From Rikenella sp031551865 (GTDB lineage: Bacteria > Bacteroidota > Bacteroidia > Bacteroidales > Rikenellaceae): 64,000 bases of DNA. Made by a program: the position numbers and the translations under genes. A model generated the notes under the pieces. That model was not told the DNA's origin. It saw only the letters and a list, made by a program, of their open reading frames with translations, and did no database searches. Location of the stretch: positions 62,001-126,000 of the forward strand of contig JAVBMY010000004.1 in the NCBI GenBank assembly GCA_031551865.1, read 5' to 3'. Of this stretch, positions 41,608-50,870 are shown piece after piece (position 1 is the stretch's first letter; every line of letters starts with the position of its first letter).

Positions 41608-42366
41608 ATGCTCGACATTCTATACGAAGACAACCACGTGATCGTGGTCAACAAAGCGCCGGGCCAGCTCGTGCAGCCCGACCCGTCGGGTGAGCCCGGG
41701 GCACTCGAAGAACTGGTCAAAGCATATATCAAGACAAAATACGACAAGCCAGGCAAGGTATTCCTGGGCGTGGTACACCGCATCGACCGCCCGGTAGCGG
41801 GGGCCGTGCTGTTCGCCCGCACCTCGAAGGCACTGGTCAGGCTCAACGAAATGCTACGCGAGCACACAGGAAAGATCAGGAAAACCTATTGGGCAATCGT
41901 CGAAAAGTCCCCGGAAGGCATGAACTTCCCACCTTCCGGAGACCTGAAGCACTACATCACCCGCAACGGAAAAACCAACCGCTCTTACGCATCGCCGACC
42001 CCGCAACGAGGCGACGCCAAAGAAGCCATATTGCGCTACCGCACGCTCGGTGGCAGCGACGGCAATCGCTACTGGCTGCTTGAGATTGACCTGATCACCG
42101 GGCGGCACCACCAAATCCGCGCCCAGCTTTCGGCCATCGGCTGTCCCATCAAAGGCGACCTGAAATACGGCGCAGCCCGCTCGAACCCCGACGGCAGCAT
42201 ATCGCTGCTGGCCCGCCGGCTGGAATTCGAGCACCCGGTCAGCCGCGAACTAATCACGGTCACCGCCCCACCGACTGCCGGGGATAACCTTTGGGCTTAT
42301 TTCGCTGAGGAGTTCGGTACTCCGGAGCTTTCGGTAGCTTCCGGAGCCGGAAGTTCAAAAGAATAG
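41608..42366 (+). CDS. RluA-family pseudouridine synthase
   Basis: 252 residues from the ATG at 41608 (MLDILYEDNHVIVVNKAPGQ). The catalytic motif is LGVVHRIDRPVAGAVLF, with the Asp that attacks uridine. LLEIDLITGRHHQIRAQLSA and CPIKGDLKYGA confirm the RluA fold. No N-terminal S4 domain, so it resembles the RluA/RluC short group; the target uridine is not predictable. The frame is open back to 41392, but that part lies in palindromic repeats. Its 3' end overlaps the convergent cdd gene by 70 nt. Confidence 0.93.
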   Translation: MLDILYEDNHVIVVNKAPGQLVQPDPSGEPGALEELVKAYIKTKYDKPGKVFLGVVHRIDRPVAGAVLFARTSKALVRLNEMLREHTGKIRKTYWAIVEKSPEGMNFPPSGDLKHYITRNGKTNRSYASPTPQRGDAKEAILRYRTLGGSDGNRYWLLEIDLITGRHHQIRAQLSAIGCPIKGDLKYGAARSNPDGSISLLARRLEFEHPVSRELITVTAPPTAGDNLWAYFAEEFGTPELSVASGAGSSKE

Positions 42367-42755
42367 GGCAATAGCTCCGCCGCCGACCGGACAATCATCG
42401 GATCGCCACTTTGGCGATACATAACAACCTGTATTTCTGACATCTGAGCGCGCTCTGCCTCAAGCAATACTTCACGACATCCGCCGCAAGGCGCAATCAT
42501 TCCTCCCGCCTGTAACGACGGAGATGCCACGGCCACCGCCACAATGCGGCGTTCCGGCCACATAGCCCGCGCATAATTCACCGCCACGCGCTCGGCACAA
42601 CTTCCCAACGGGTACGCCCGGTTCTCCTGATTATTTCCTGTAACCACCATACCGTCTTCAAGCAGGACGGCTGTTCCTACGCGAAAATGCGAATAGGGGG
42701 CATACGCTTTTTCAGCCGCCGCAAGGGCCGCTTCGATAAGTTGTGTATAATCCAT
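42297..42755 (-). CDS. cdd: cytidine deaminase
   Basis: 152 residues, homotetrameric-type short form. AYAPYSHFRVGTAVLLEDG, catalytic GSCAERVAVNYA (zinc Cys and proton-shuttle Glu) and IAPCGGCREVLLEAE (two zinc Cys). Converts cytidine to uridine in pyrimidine salvage. The C-terminal 24 residues run antisense through the end of the RluA-type gene. Confidence 0.95.
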   Translation of the reverse strand: MDYTQLIEAALAAAEKAYAPYSHFRVGTAVLLEDGMVVTGNNQENRAYPLGSCAERVAVNYARAMWPERRIVAVAVASPSLQAGGMIAPCGGCREVLLEAERAQMSEIQVVMYRQSGDPMIVRSAAELLPYSFELPAPEATESSGVPNSSAK

Positions 42756-42857
42756 ATAGCTAAAATTATGAACTTTTGAAGCTGTTCGGATTCATCCCGG
42801 ACGCCGAGCACAGAAACAAACCGGGAGAAAAGGGCAGTTGGACAGGAGGGGAAACCA

Positions 42858-43610
42858 TCATGCTTTCGCCGCCCGGAGCATATGGCGCTTGCCGAGCGCC
42901 CCTTTCAAGCGTGTAACTTCAAATCTGGCAGCTCGCAAGGCCTGTTTTACAGAACCTTTGGATGAATAGGTGACCAATACTCCACCCGGTTTCAGCAAGG
43001 TATACATACTCCGCATCACCCGATCGCTCCACAACTCCGGCTGCACGTCGGGAGCAAACGCATCAAAATAAATGAGATCGAACTGTCCGGCCAACGGCAT
43101 GAAATCAAATTCTATCAGACCCGATTGGTATTTTGAAATGGTAAATCGCTCGTCTATTGGTGTTTGTGTTGAATTACATGAACGATCACCCCAAGGAACG
43201 GAATGCAGCCGGGAGAACGCGTTACACGCTTCGTCGGTTTGCGGATAATTGAGCGTGTCGGCCTCTTCGCAGGTCAACGGATACAATTCTATTGTGTGAT
43301 AGTCCACACTGAACCCACTTTGTCCGGCCTCCAGCAACGTCAGCCATGCATTGAGCCCCGTTCCGAAACCCACTTCGAAAACCGAAAGCGGGGGACGCTC
43401 CGCTTCGGCATTCTTTGCAGCCACAGCCGAAATCGGGGACGAGGCCAGAAATGGAGACGAAAGCGAAGCATTCAACACGTGCCGCAACCCCGCTTCTATA
43501 AACACGTGGCGCGACTCGCCCACGGCCCCCCGGTCGGAGTGGTAAAGCTCGCCCAGCAGCGAATGCCGGAGTGTATGCGAGCCGTCGGCTGTAAGCACTT
43601 TCTCATTCAT
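42858..43610 (-). CDS. mnmD: tRNA 5-methylaminomethyl-2-thiouridine methyltransferase (MnmD domain)
   Basis: 250 residues. SAM-dependent enzyme completing mnm5s2U34 in tRNA. SVFEVGFGTGLNAWLTLLEA is the SAM-binding loop; FDLIYFDAFAPDVQPELWSD and PGGVLVTYSSKGSVKQALRA are diagnostic of MnmD. Only the methyltransferase domain is present; the FAD-dependent oxidase half of the E. coli MnmC fusion is absent, as is usual in this phylum. The rlmD gene lies 20 nt upstream on the same strand. Confidence 0.93.
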   Translation of the reverse strand: MNEKVLTADGSHTLRHSLLGELYHSDRGAVGESRHVFIEAGLRHVLNASLSSPFLASSPISAVAAKNAEAERPPLSVFEVGFGTGLNAWLTLLEAGQSGFSVDYHTIELYPLTCEEADTLNYPQTDEACNAFSRLHSVPWGDRSCNSTQTPIDERFTISKYQSGLIEFDFMPLAGQFDLIYFDAFAPDVQPELWSDRVMRSMYTLLKPGGVLVTYSSKGSVKQALRAARFEVTRLKGALGKRHMLRAAKA

Positions 43611-43630
43611 AAAGCCAGGCTCTAAAGCAA

Positions 43631-45052
43631 TTAGAAACGCCGTTTCAGTTGTACCACATTCTCGACATGATGCGTATGCGGAAACATATCGACCGGGCGC
43701 ACACGGGTCACGGTGTAATCGGTGTCGAACAAAGCCAGGTCACGAGCCTGCGTGGCCGGATTACAGCTCACGTAAACGATGCGGGACGGTGCCGCCGCAA
43801 GGATCACCGCAGCCACATCGGCGTGGATGCCTGCCCGTGGCGGGTCGAGGATCACCACGTCGGGACGGCCATTCTCGGCCACGAAGCGTTCATTCAGCAC
43901 GTCCTTCATATCGCCCGCGAAGAAACGGGTATTGGCAATGCCATTTTGGGCAGAATTGAGCCGGGCATCTTCGATAGCTTCTTCCACATATTCGATGCCG
44001 ACCACCGACAAAGCTTGCGAGGCCACGAAATTGGCAATGGTCCCCGCACCGGTATAGAGGTCGTAGACCACCTCGCGGCCCGTGAGGTCGGCGAATTCGC
44101 GCGCCACCTTATAGAGTTCGTACGCCTGCGCCGAATTGGTCTGATAGAACGATTTGGGGTCGATGCGGAACATAAGGCCCTCCATGCACTCCTCGATGTA
44201 GGGTTTGCCCGCATAGCAGATCGCCGTCTGATCGCCCAGCGAATCGTTAAGTTTCTCGTTGATAACATAGTTAAGCGAGGTTATCTCGGGGAAACGTTCA
44301 TGCAGAAGATCAAGCAGGACAGTGCGCTTCTCGGCGTCTTCACGGGCGAACACCACGATTACCATCACCTCGCCGGTCGAGGCGGTGCGGATCACGAGGT
44401 TGCGCAACAGCCCCGTGTGTTCGCGCAGATTGTAGAAAGTATAGTCGTTGTCGAGGGCAAATTCCCGCACAGCATTTCGGATGGCGTTCGACGGGTCGGC
44501 CTGCAACCAGCATTTGCGGATATCGAGCACCTTGTCGAACATGCCGGGAATGTGGAAACCGAGCGCCCCGCCACGGCCAACATCGCCCAATGGCGCACCC
44601 GAAGCGGCTTCGGCGCGGGTCACCCAGCGCTTGTCCGAGAAGGTGAATTCGAGCTTGTTGCGGTAAAAATCGGTCTGCGCCGAACCCACGATGGGTTCGA
44701 TTTCGGGAATCTCGACACCTCCGAGGCGGCGGAGCTGGTCGGCCACCTGCCGTTGTTTGTATTCGAGCTGGAGAGCGTAGGGCAGCGCCTGCCACTTGCA
44801 CCCCCCGCATTCGCCGAAGTGTTCGCAGAACGGCTCAACGCGGAGCGGTGAATATTCCTCGAAATCAAGCACATATCCCTCCATGAAGCGACGGCGTTTA
44901 TTGCATATCTGTATGTTCACCACATCACCCGGCACGGTATGAGGCACGAAAACCACCATGTCGTCGATCCGTCCGAGGGATTTTCCTTCGGCGGCTATGT
45001 CGGTAATTTTCAGCCCGCTGATCTGGGGGTATTTGCTCTTTCTTGGTTTCAT
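43631..45052 (-). CDS. rlmD: 23S rRNA (uracil-C5)-methyltransferase RlmD
   Basis: 473 residues from the ATG at 45052 (MKPRKSKYPQISGLKITDIA). N-terminal TRAM domain, [4Fe-4S] site CEHFGECGGCKWQ, SAM-binding VYDLYTGAGTIANFVA, VILDPPRAGIHADV and the catalytic IVYVSCNPATQARDL. A member of the TrmA/RlmC/RlmD family. The start is set by a -7 box that ends 5 nt upstream; the frame open to 45166 lies upstream of that box. Probable leaderless mRNA shared with mnmD and perhaps cdd. Confidence 0.94.
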   Translation of the reverse strand: MKPRKSKYPQISGLKITDIAAEGKSLGRIDDMVVFVPHTVPGDVVNIQICNKRRRFMEGYVLDFEEYSPLRVEPFCEHFGECGGCKWQALPYALQLEYKQRQVADQLRRLGGVEIPEIEPIVGSAQTDFYRNKLEFTFSDKRWVTRAEAASGAPLGDVGRGGALGFHIPGMFDKVLDIRKCWLQADPSNAIRNAVREFALDNDYTFYNLREHTGLLRNLVIRTASTGEVMVIVVFAREDAEKRTVLLDLLHERFPEITSLNYVINEKLNDSLGDQTAICYAGKPYIEECMEGLMFRIDPKSFYQTNSAQAYELYKVAREFADLTGREVVYDLYTGAGTIANFVASQALSVVGIEYVEEAIEDARLNSAQNGIANTRFFAGDMKDVLNERFVAENGRPDVVILDPPRAGIHADVAAVILAAAPSRIVYVSCNPATQARDLALFDTDYTVTRVRPVDMFPHTHHVENVVQLKRRF

Positions 45053-45057
45053 GAGGG

Positions 45058-45065
45058 CAAAGGTA
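45058..45065 (-). promoter_or_regulatory. -7 promoter element of rlmD (leaderless)
   Basis: TACCTTTG on the minus strand, 5 nt before the ATG. No -33 TTTG on this strand. Confidence 0.6.
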
Positions 45066-45078
45066 CACGTAAAATTCG

Positions 45079-45086
45079 TAATTTTG
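45079..45086 (+). promoter_or_regulatory. -7 promoter element of the MBL-fold gene
   Basis: TAATTTTG, divergent from the rlmD box with 13 nt between the two. Leader of about 85 nt to 45178. Confidence 0.5.
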
Positions 45087-45177
45087 GTGCGGTTTCCGGA
45101 CAGGACAAGCGGCCTGCTTCCCCGATACGGCCAGCCGGAATCACTCTCAATCAAAAGCCTAAACATCCATCCGCATA

Positions 45178-45864
45178 ATGAACTTAGCCACCCTTACTTT
45201 CAATCCGTACAGCGAAAACAGCTACGTCGTGTCCGATCCGGCCACCCAAGAATGCACCATTGTCGACCCCGGCTGCCTCTCCGACCGCGAGAAGGAGCGG
45301 CTCGCTGCATTCATCGGCGAGCGCGGCCTGAAGCCCGTCGTGGTGATCGCCACCCACGGCCATATCGACCACATATGCGGCATCAATTTCGTGAAAGACC
45401 GGTGGGGTATCCCGCTGGCAGCCAGTTCTAAAGACCAGCCTATACTTGATTCCGCCACGGTATATGCCGCTACGATGGGTTTTTCGCTGGGCGACGAAGG
45501 TGCAGGCGGAGTCCCGAAAATTGACATCGACCTCGATGCCACATCGGAAGTCAAAATAGGAGAAGGTACGCTGCACATCCTCAAAACCCCCGGCCATACC
45601 CCCGGAGGAGTGGCCCTGTACGCCCCCGAAGAGGGTTTCCTGCTGAGCGGCGACACGTTATTTCGCGAAAGCATCGGGCGCACCGACCTGCCCGGCGGAC
45701 ACTATCCTTCATTGATGCAGAGCCTCATCGAAACCCTGATGCCACTCGATGGCACTACCCGTGTCTTTCCCGGCCACGGCCCCGACACGACCATCGCCCA
45801 CGAACGCACGCGTAATCCGTTTATCACCGAAGCCCTGCAAGGTGAAGCGAAATACCATATGTAA
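45178..45864 (+). CDS. MBL-fold hydrolase, glyoxalase II-like
   Basis: 228 residues. Zinc motif ATHGHIDHICG (HxHxDH), further ligands in LKTPGHTPGGVALY, LSGDTLFRESIGRTDLPGGH and FPGHGPDTTIAHER. The short form common in anaerobes; would hydrolyse a thioester such as S-lactoyl or persulfide conjugates. trmD starts 37 nt downstream on the same strand. Confidence 0.92.
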   Translation: MNLATLTFNPYSENSYVVSDPATQECTIVDPGCLSDREKERLAAFIGERGLKPVVVIATHGHIDHICGINFVKDRWGIPLAASSKDQPILDSATVYAATMGFSLGDEGAGGVPKIDIDLDATSEVKIGEGTLHILKTPGHTPGGVALYAPEEGFLLSGDTLFRESIGRTDLPGGHYPSLMQSLIETLMPLDGTTRVFPGHGPDTTIAHERTRNPFITEALQGEAKYHM

Positions 45865-45901
45865 GAGATGCTTTTTTTGCATGTCATCAAAGAACTATAA
45901 T

Positions 45902-46576
45902 ATGCGAATTGATATTATCACCCTTCTGCCCTCGTTGCTCGAAGGGCCGCTCAGCGAATCGATCGTCAAACGGGCCCAGCAGAAAGGACTGGCCGAGATT
46001 CACATCCACAACTTGCGCGACGAGTGCGAAGATAAGCACCGCACTGCCGACGACTACCCCTTCGGCGGCGAGGCCGGTATGGTGATGAAAATAGAGCCCA
46101 TCTACAAGATCATCACCCGGCTGCAGGCCGAGCGCGACTACGACGAAGTGATTTACACCTCGCCCGACGGCAGACTCTACAACCAGCGCGAAGCCAACCG
46201 CCTGTCGACCCTGCGGAACATCATCATCCTGTGCGGCCACTACAAGGGGGTCGACCACCGCGTGCGCGAACACCTGATTACCCGGGAAATTTCCATCGGC
46301 GACTACGTGCTGACCGGGGGCGAACTGGCTGCAGCCATTATCACCGACAGCGTGGTGCGCATCCTGCCCGGTGCCATCGGCGACGAATGCTCGGCCCTGA
46401 CCGACAGTTTCCAGGACGGCCTCCTCGCCCCGCCCGTATACACCCGGCCCGCCGAGTTCAACGGCTGGCGCGTACCCGACGTACTGCTCTCGGGACACGA
46501 CGCCAAAATTGCCGAATGGCAAGAGGGACAGGCCATAGAACGTACCCGGCTGTTGCGCCCCGATTTATTGGAATAG
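45902..46576 (+). CDS. trmD: tRNA (guanine-N1)-methyltransferase
   Basis: 224 residues from the ATG at 45902 (MRIDIITLLPSLLEGPLSES). Methylates G37 to prevent +1 frameshifting. The deep-knot SAM site is visible: YTSPDGRLYNQREANRL, ILCGHYKGVDHRVREHL and ISIGDYVLTGGELAA. FGGEAGMVMKIEP is also typical. Overlaps the shadow frame of the upstream gene only. Confidence 0.97.
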   Translation: MRIDIITLLPSLLEGPLSESIVKRAQQKGLAEIHIHNLRDECEDKHRTADDYPFGGEAGMVMKIEPIYKIITRLQAERDYDEVIYTSPDGRLYNQREANRLSTLRNIIILCGHYKGVDHRVREHLITREISIGDYVLTGGELAAAIITDSVVRILPGAIGDECSALTDSFQDGLLAPPVYTRPAEFNGWRVPDVLLSGHDAKIAEWQEGQAIERTRLLRPDLLE

Positions 46577-46578
46577 CA

Positions 46579-46609
46579 TTTGGGAGGTGGTAAATAATAA
46601 CTATCTTTA
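46579..46609 (+). promoter_or_regulatory. promoter of the alpha/beta hydrolase gene
   Basis: TTTG (46579-46582), 19-nt spacer, TATCTTTA (46602-46609; last base differs from consensus). Leader about 25 nt. Confidence 0.6.
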
Positions 46610-46641
46610 TGATATTATTCTAATATCTAAATCCCGGAGTC

Positions 46642-48108
46642 ATGAAAAAATTATTGCTTGCCATCAGCGGGATCGTTGCCGCCACAAGTTTGTCGTTCTG
46701 TGTACAGGCACAGCCTCGCGGGATCGGGGGCGACTGGAACGGGCAGATCGCTTTTCCCGGCCAGAAACTGGCCATCGTATTCCATATCTCGAAAACCGAG
46801 AGCGGCTACACCGCCACGGTGGACAGCCCCGACCAGGGGGGGGAAGGCATGCCGGCCACCAGCACCACCTTTGCCGACTCGCTCCTGACGATCACGGCCA
46901 CCAACCTGCGGATGACCTACACAGGCCGCCCCGAAGGCGATAGCCTGATCCGGGGGACGTTCGAACAGGGAGGATACAGGACACCACTGATCCTGCGCCG
47001 CGGCGCTTTCGAACGCAACCGTCCGCAGGAGCCGAAGCCGCCTTACCCTTATGCTTCGGAAGAAGTCAGGTTCGACAATCCGAAAGCCGAAGGGGTCACG
47101 CTGGCCGGAACATTCACCGTTCCAGAGGCAATGTTCTACGATTTCCCCAACCCCAAGGCTATGAGGCGATGGAAGCGCCAACACGGCAACGGTCGGTTCC
47201 CCGCCGTGGTGCTGGTCACCGGCAGTGGCGCGCAAAACCGCAACGAAGAGATCGCGGGGCACAAGCCCTTCCTTGTGCTGGCCGACTACCTGACCTGCCG
47301 GGGCATCGCCGTGTTACGTTACGATGACCGGGGCTATGCCCGGTCCACCGGACAATTCGCGGGGGCCACGACCGCCGATTTCGCCTCTGATGCACTGTCG
47401 GCTGTGGAATACCTGAAAACCCGCCCCGAGATCGATCCGCGCCGGATAGGCGTGATCGGCCACAGCGAAGGAGGTACTATCTCGTTCATCTGTGCCGCCG
47501 AAGCTCCTCAGGATGTGGCTTTTATCGTATCGATGGCCGGAATGGCCGTCCGCGGCGATTCGTTATTGACGATGCAAACCGCCGAGATACTAAGAAAATC
47601 GGGCAAAATGCCCGCCGGGGCGCTCGACATCTACATGTCCGCCCGCCGCAAAATCACGCAGGCTGCGGTGGAAAACACACCGGAATATATCGTTGAAAAT
47701 GCCGACCGGATCATTGCCGAAGCCCTGCCCGCCGATACGCCGTTTGACCTCCGGATAGGCCTTTACCTGGAATTTCGCAAACTGATCGAGGGATTTGCCA
47801 CGCCCTGGCTCAACTATTTTCTGAAATTCGATCCGGGCCCGGTCATCTGCCGGGTCGAATGTCCGGTATTGGCCATCAATGGCAGCACCGACCTGCAGGT
47901 GGAGGCACATACCAATATCGAAGCCATCAGATCTTCCTTGGGAAACCGGAGCAAAGGCCAATCAGTGCTCAGAATCTACCCCGGGCTCAACCACTTGTTC
48001 CAGCCTTCGGATACCGGCCTGCCCGACGAATACGTCGAAATCGAACAGACCATAGCACCGGTAGTGCTGTCCGATATCGCCGACTGGATTTTGAAAGTCG
48101 CCAAATAA
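46642..48108 (+). CDS. exported alpha/beta hydrolase (S33-like esterase or peptidase)
   Basis: 488 residues. A signal peptide (KLLLAISGIVAATSLSFCV) is followed by an N-terminal beta domain of about 110 residues (GDWNGQIAFPGQKLAIVFHI), then an alpha/beta hydrolase fold. VVLVTGSGAQNRNE gives the oxyanion region, VLRYDDRGYARSTG a conserved strand, and IGVIGHSEGGTISFICAA the nucleophile elbow with catalytic Ser. Late His in YPGLNHLFQP. This domain order is common in Bacteroidota secreted esterases; the substrate is unknown. Confidence 0.88.
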   Translation: MKKLLLAISGIVAATSLSFCVQAQPRGIGGDWNGQIAFPGQKLAIVFHISKTESGYTATVDSPDQGGEGMPATSTTFADSLLTITATNLRMTYTGRPEGDSLIRGTFEQGGYRTPLILRRGAFERNRPQEPKPPYPYASEEVRFDNPKAEGVTLAGTFTVPEAMFYDFPNPKAMRRWKRQHGNGRFPAVVLVTGSGAQNRNEEIAGHKPFLVLADYLTCRGIAVLRYDDRGYARSTGQFAGATTADFASDALSAVEYLKTRPEIDPRRIGVIGHSEGGTISFICAAEAPQDVAFIVSMAGMAVRGDSLLTMQTAEILRKSGKMPAGALDIYMSARRKITQAAVENTPEYIVENADRIIAEALPADTPFDLRIGLYLEFRKLIEGFATPWLNYFLKFDPGPVICRVECPVLAINGSTDLQVEAHTNIEAIRSSLGNRSKGQSVLRIYPGLNHLFQPSDTGLPDEYVEIEQTIAPVVLSDIADWILKVAK

Positions 48109-48158
48109 GCCGTAAATTGGTGCGTCCGCGCACCCCGGATATTTTCATTTTTTTGATA

Positions 48159-48230
48159 ATGTCATCCTGAGGCAGAGCCGAAAAATCTCGTACACCGGGG
48201 TCTTTCAGTTCTGTTGCGGAATATAAACGC
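48159..48230. repeat. degenerate palindromic repeat
   Basis: GTCATCCTGAGGCAGAGCCG (from 48161) opens like the other copies, but the right arm (TTTCAGTTCTGTTGCGG) is eroded. It lies just upstream of lpxB. Confidence 0.4.
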
Positions 48231-48261
48231 CAACCCATCCCCGCGCAGGCGGAATATTGAT

Positions 48262-49404
48262 ATGAAGTATTACATCATTGCCGGCGAAGCCTCGGGCGAC
48301 CTGCACGGCGCCAACCTGATCAAGGGACTGCTCCACGAAGACCCGCAAGCCGAAATCCGTTTCTGGGGCGGAGACCTGATGTCCAAAGCCGCAGGAGCGC
48401 AGGGTACCCTGATCAAACACTACAAAGAATCATCGGTCATGGGGTTCTGGGAAGTGTTCAAAAGCCTAGGACGAATCCGTAAACTGATGAAGTTGTGCCG
48501 CGAGGACATTGCCGCCCAGAAACCCGAGGTGGTGATCCTGATCGATTATCCGGGCTTCAACCTGCGCATTGCCAAGTTCGCCAAAAGCATCGGCATTCCG
48601 ACTTACTATTACATAGCCCCGAAAGTTTGGGCCTGGAAAGAGGGTAGGGTAAAACGCATCAAAAAATACGTCGACCGCCTTTTCGTCATCTTCCCGTTCG
48701 AAATCGAATACTTCCGCAAGCACGGCATCGAAGCCTTTTATGCCGGGAACCCCATCATGGACTCGGCCGCCACACTTCCCCCGACCCCCGAAAGCGACCG
48801 GGCGTTCCGTGCGGAACATAACCTCGGCAAAAAACCTATCGTCGCCCTGGTGGCCGGCAGCCGCAAAGCCGAAGTACAGTATAACCTGCCCGTGATGGCC
48901 GAAATTTCGAGAGCCTTCCCCGACTACCAGTTCGTGGTGACCGGTGTGTCGTGGCTCGACAAGGAACTCTACGATAAAGCCCTAGCAGGCAGCGACGTGC
49001 GCTACACCTGCGACGCGATGCAGGCCGTAATCCGGCACGCTGTTGCGGCTCTGGTCACTTCCGGCACCGCTACCCTCGAAACCGCGGTGATCGGCACCCC
49101 GCAGGTGGTCTGCTTCAAAAACTCGCCCATCACCATGTGGATCGCCAAGCGGGTGGTGAAGTTGCCCTACATCTCGCTGGTCAACCTGGTGGTGTGGCGC
49201 GAGGTGGTCAAAGAATTGATCCAGGAAAACTTCACCGTTGCCACCGGAACCGAAGCCTTGCGTGCGATCCTCCCCGGCGGCCCCGGCCGAGAGAAAATGC
49301 TGGACGACTACGCCGACCTGCGCGGCCACCTCGGAGAGCCCGGTTCCTCGGAACGCATCGCCTCCGAGATGGTAAAGTCATTGATTCTTCACTCTGTAGT
49401 ATAA
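48262..49404 (+). CDS. lpxB: lipid-A-disaccharide synthase
   Basis: 380 residues from the ATG at 48262 (MKYYIIAGEASGDLHGANLI). A GT19 enzyme that joins UDP-diacylglucosamine and lipid X. IRFWGGDLMSKAAGAQGTLI, VILIDYPGFNLRIAKFAKS, YYIAPKVWAWKEGRVKRIKK, FYAGNPIMDS and LVTSGTATLETAVIGTPQVV are family blocks. The frame opens at 48214, but those codons lie outside the conserved N-terminus. An FAH-family gene follows 97 nt downstream. Confidence 0.96.
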   Translation: MKYYIIAGEASGDLHGANLIKGLLHEDPQAEIRFWGGDLMSKAAGAQGTLIKHYKESSVMGFWEVFKSLGRIRKLMKLCREDIAAQKPEVVILIDYPGFNLRIAKFAKSIGIPTYYYIAPKVWAWKEGRVKRIKKYVDRLFVIFPFEIEYFRKHGIEAFYAGNPIMDSAATLPPTPESDRAFRAEHNLGKKPIVALVAGSRKAEVQYNLPVMAEISRAFPDYQFVVTGVSWLDKELYDKALAGSDVRYTCDAMQAVIRHAVAALVTSGTATLETAVIGTPQVVCFKNSPITMWIAKRVVKLPYISLVNLVVWREVVKELIQENFTVATGTEALRAILPGGPGREKMLDDYADLRGHLGEPGSSERIASEMVKSLILHSVV

Positions 49405-49501
49405 CTCTGGGTGGTAAAACAGCCTGTGTCCCCCAAGCCCGGCACGTAAATCACACTCAAGGGAGACCGGGCTGAATCTGAAGGCACCGAAATAAAACAA
49501 T

Positions 49502-50116
49502 ATGAAAATCATCTGCATCGGAATGAACTACGCCGAGCACGTCTGTGAGCTCCGCAGCGCGATGCCCCCGGAACCCGTGTTCTTCATGAAGCCCGACACG
49601 GCTTTGCTGCGCAACAACGAACCGTTCTACATTCCCGATTTTTCGAACGACCTGCACTACGAATGCGAACTTGTGGTGCGCATGAGCCGAGTCTGCAAAG
49701 CGATCGACGAAAAATTCGCCCACCGCTGCTACGATGAGGTCGGCCTAGGCGTCGATTTCACGGCACGCGACTTGCAGGAAAAATGCAAAGCAGGCGGCCT
49801 CCCCTGGGAGATATGCAAAGCATTCGACCACTCGGCAGCCGTGGCCCCGGAGTTCATTGCCAAAAACGAACTCCCCCCCGTGCAGTCGCTGAATTTCGAG
49901 ATGAAGATCAATGGTGAAACCAGGCAGTCGGGTCACACCGACGACATGATCTTCGGCATCGACCAGATTATCGCTTATGTATCGCGCTTCATAACCCTGA
50001 AGATCGGCGACCTGATCTTCACGGGGACTCCCGTAGGCGTGGGCCCGGTACACATCGGCGATCGCCTCGAAGCCACGCTCGAAGGACGCAGGCTCCTCGA
50101 TTTTGAAATAAAATAG
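49502..50116 (+). CDS. fumarylacetoacetate hydrolase-family protein
   Basis: 204 residues. FFMKPDTALLRNNEPFYIPD, metal ligands in LHYECELVVRMSRVCKAI (Glu-x-Glu), VGLGVDFTARDLQ and TLKIGDLIFTGTPVGVGPVH mark the FAH fold used by acylpyruvases and related hydratases or decarboxylases. Single domain. Substrate not predictable. The maf gene follows 70 nt later. Confidence 0.9.
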   Translation: MKIICIGMNYAEHVCELRSAMPPEPVFFMKPDTALLRNNEPFYIPDFSNDLHYECELVVRMSRVCKAIDEKFAHRCYDEVGLGVDFTARDLQEKCKAGGLPWEICKAFDHSAAVAPEFIAKNELPPVQSLNFEMKINGETRQSGHTDDMIFGIDQIIAYVSRFITLKIGDLIFTGTPVGVGPVHIGDRLEATLEGRRLLDFEIK

Positions 50117-50186
50117 GTCCGCCCTCCGGCACGCCCCCCCCTGCCGGATCCGGAACGACAGCTAAATCTAACGAACCACAACGCAT

Positions 50187-50819
50187 ATGCTACTGAAAGA
50201 ACTTATCGAATCCCGGAACCTCGACATTATCCTGGCCAGCGGATCGCCCCGCCGCCGGGAGCTGATGGAGGGGGCCGGTATCCCGTTCCGGGTGGCCGAA
50301 CGCTACTCGGTCAACGAATCGTCATATCCGGCCCGCACCCCGGCAGCCGAAGTTCCGGCATATGTCGCCCGGGCCAAATCCGAAGGATACCCCCACGCCC
50401 TACAGCCCAACCAGATCCTCGTGACTGCCGACACCATCGTGATCCATAAGAACAAGCCGCTCGGCAAGCCGCAGGACATCGACTCGGCGGTGAAAATGCT
50501 GCGCACCCTGTCGGGTAGCGAACACGAAGTGGTCACTGCTGTCAGCCTGCGCCGCCATTGTCCCCGGAAAGAAGATAAAACCCTCAACATGAGCGAATTC
50601 AGCGAACTGTCGAAAGTCACCTTCCGATCCCTGACCGCCGAAGAGATAGAGCATTACATCTACGAATACAAGCCCTTTGACAAAGCCGGAAGCTACGGCA
50701 TTCAGGAGTGGATAGGACTGGTCGGCATCACCCGTATCGAAGGTTCGTACTACAATGTCATGGGGCTGCCCGTCGACCGCCTTTATAGCGCCCTCGGCGA
50801 ATTCATCACACAGGTCTGA
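50187..50819 (+). CDS. maf: Maf-family nucleotide pyrophosphatase
   Basis: 210 residues. ILASGSPRRRELMEGAGIPF at the N-terminus, ILVTADTIVIHKNKPLGKPQ, MLRTLSGSEHEVVTAVSL and FDKAGSYGIQEWIGLVGITR are Maf landmarks. Hydrolyses non-canonical or modified dNTPs; Maf has also been linked to septum inhibition in other bacteria. The polysaccharide operon begins 51 nt downstream. Confidence 0.94.
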   Translation: MLLKELIESRNLDIILASGSPRRRELMEGAGIPFRVAERYSVNESSYPARTPAAEVPAYVARAKSEGYPHALQPNQILVTADTIVIHKNKPLGKPQDIDSAVKMLRTLSGSEHEVVTAVSLRRHCPRKEDKTLNMSEFSELSKVTFRSLTAEEIEHYIYEYKPFDKAGSYGIQEWIGLVGITRIEGSYYNVMGLPVDRLYSALGEFITQV

Positions 50820-50858
50820 TTTAGAGCTATTTTAAGCCCGAAATCCAACAGAAATAGT

Positions 50859-50866
50859 TACCTTTG
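50859..50866 (+). promoter_or_regulatory. -7 promoter element of the polysaccharide operon (leaderless, GTG start)
   Basis: TACCTTTG ends 4 nt before the GTG at 50871, the first codon of the operon. No -33 TTTG. Confidence 0.6.
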
Positions 50867-50870
50867 CGCC

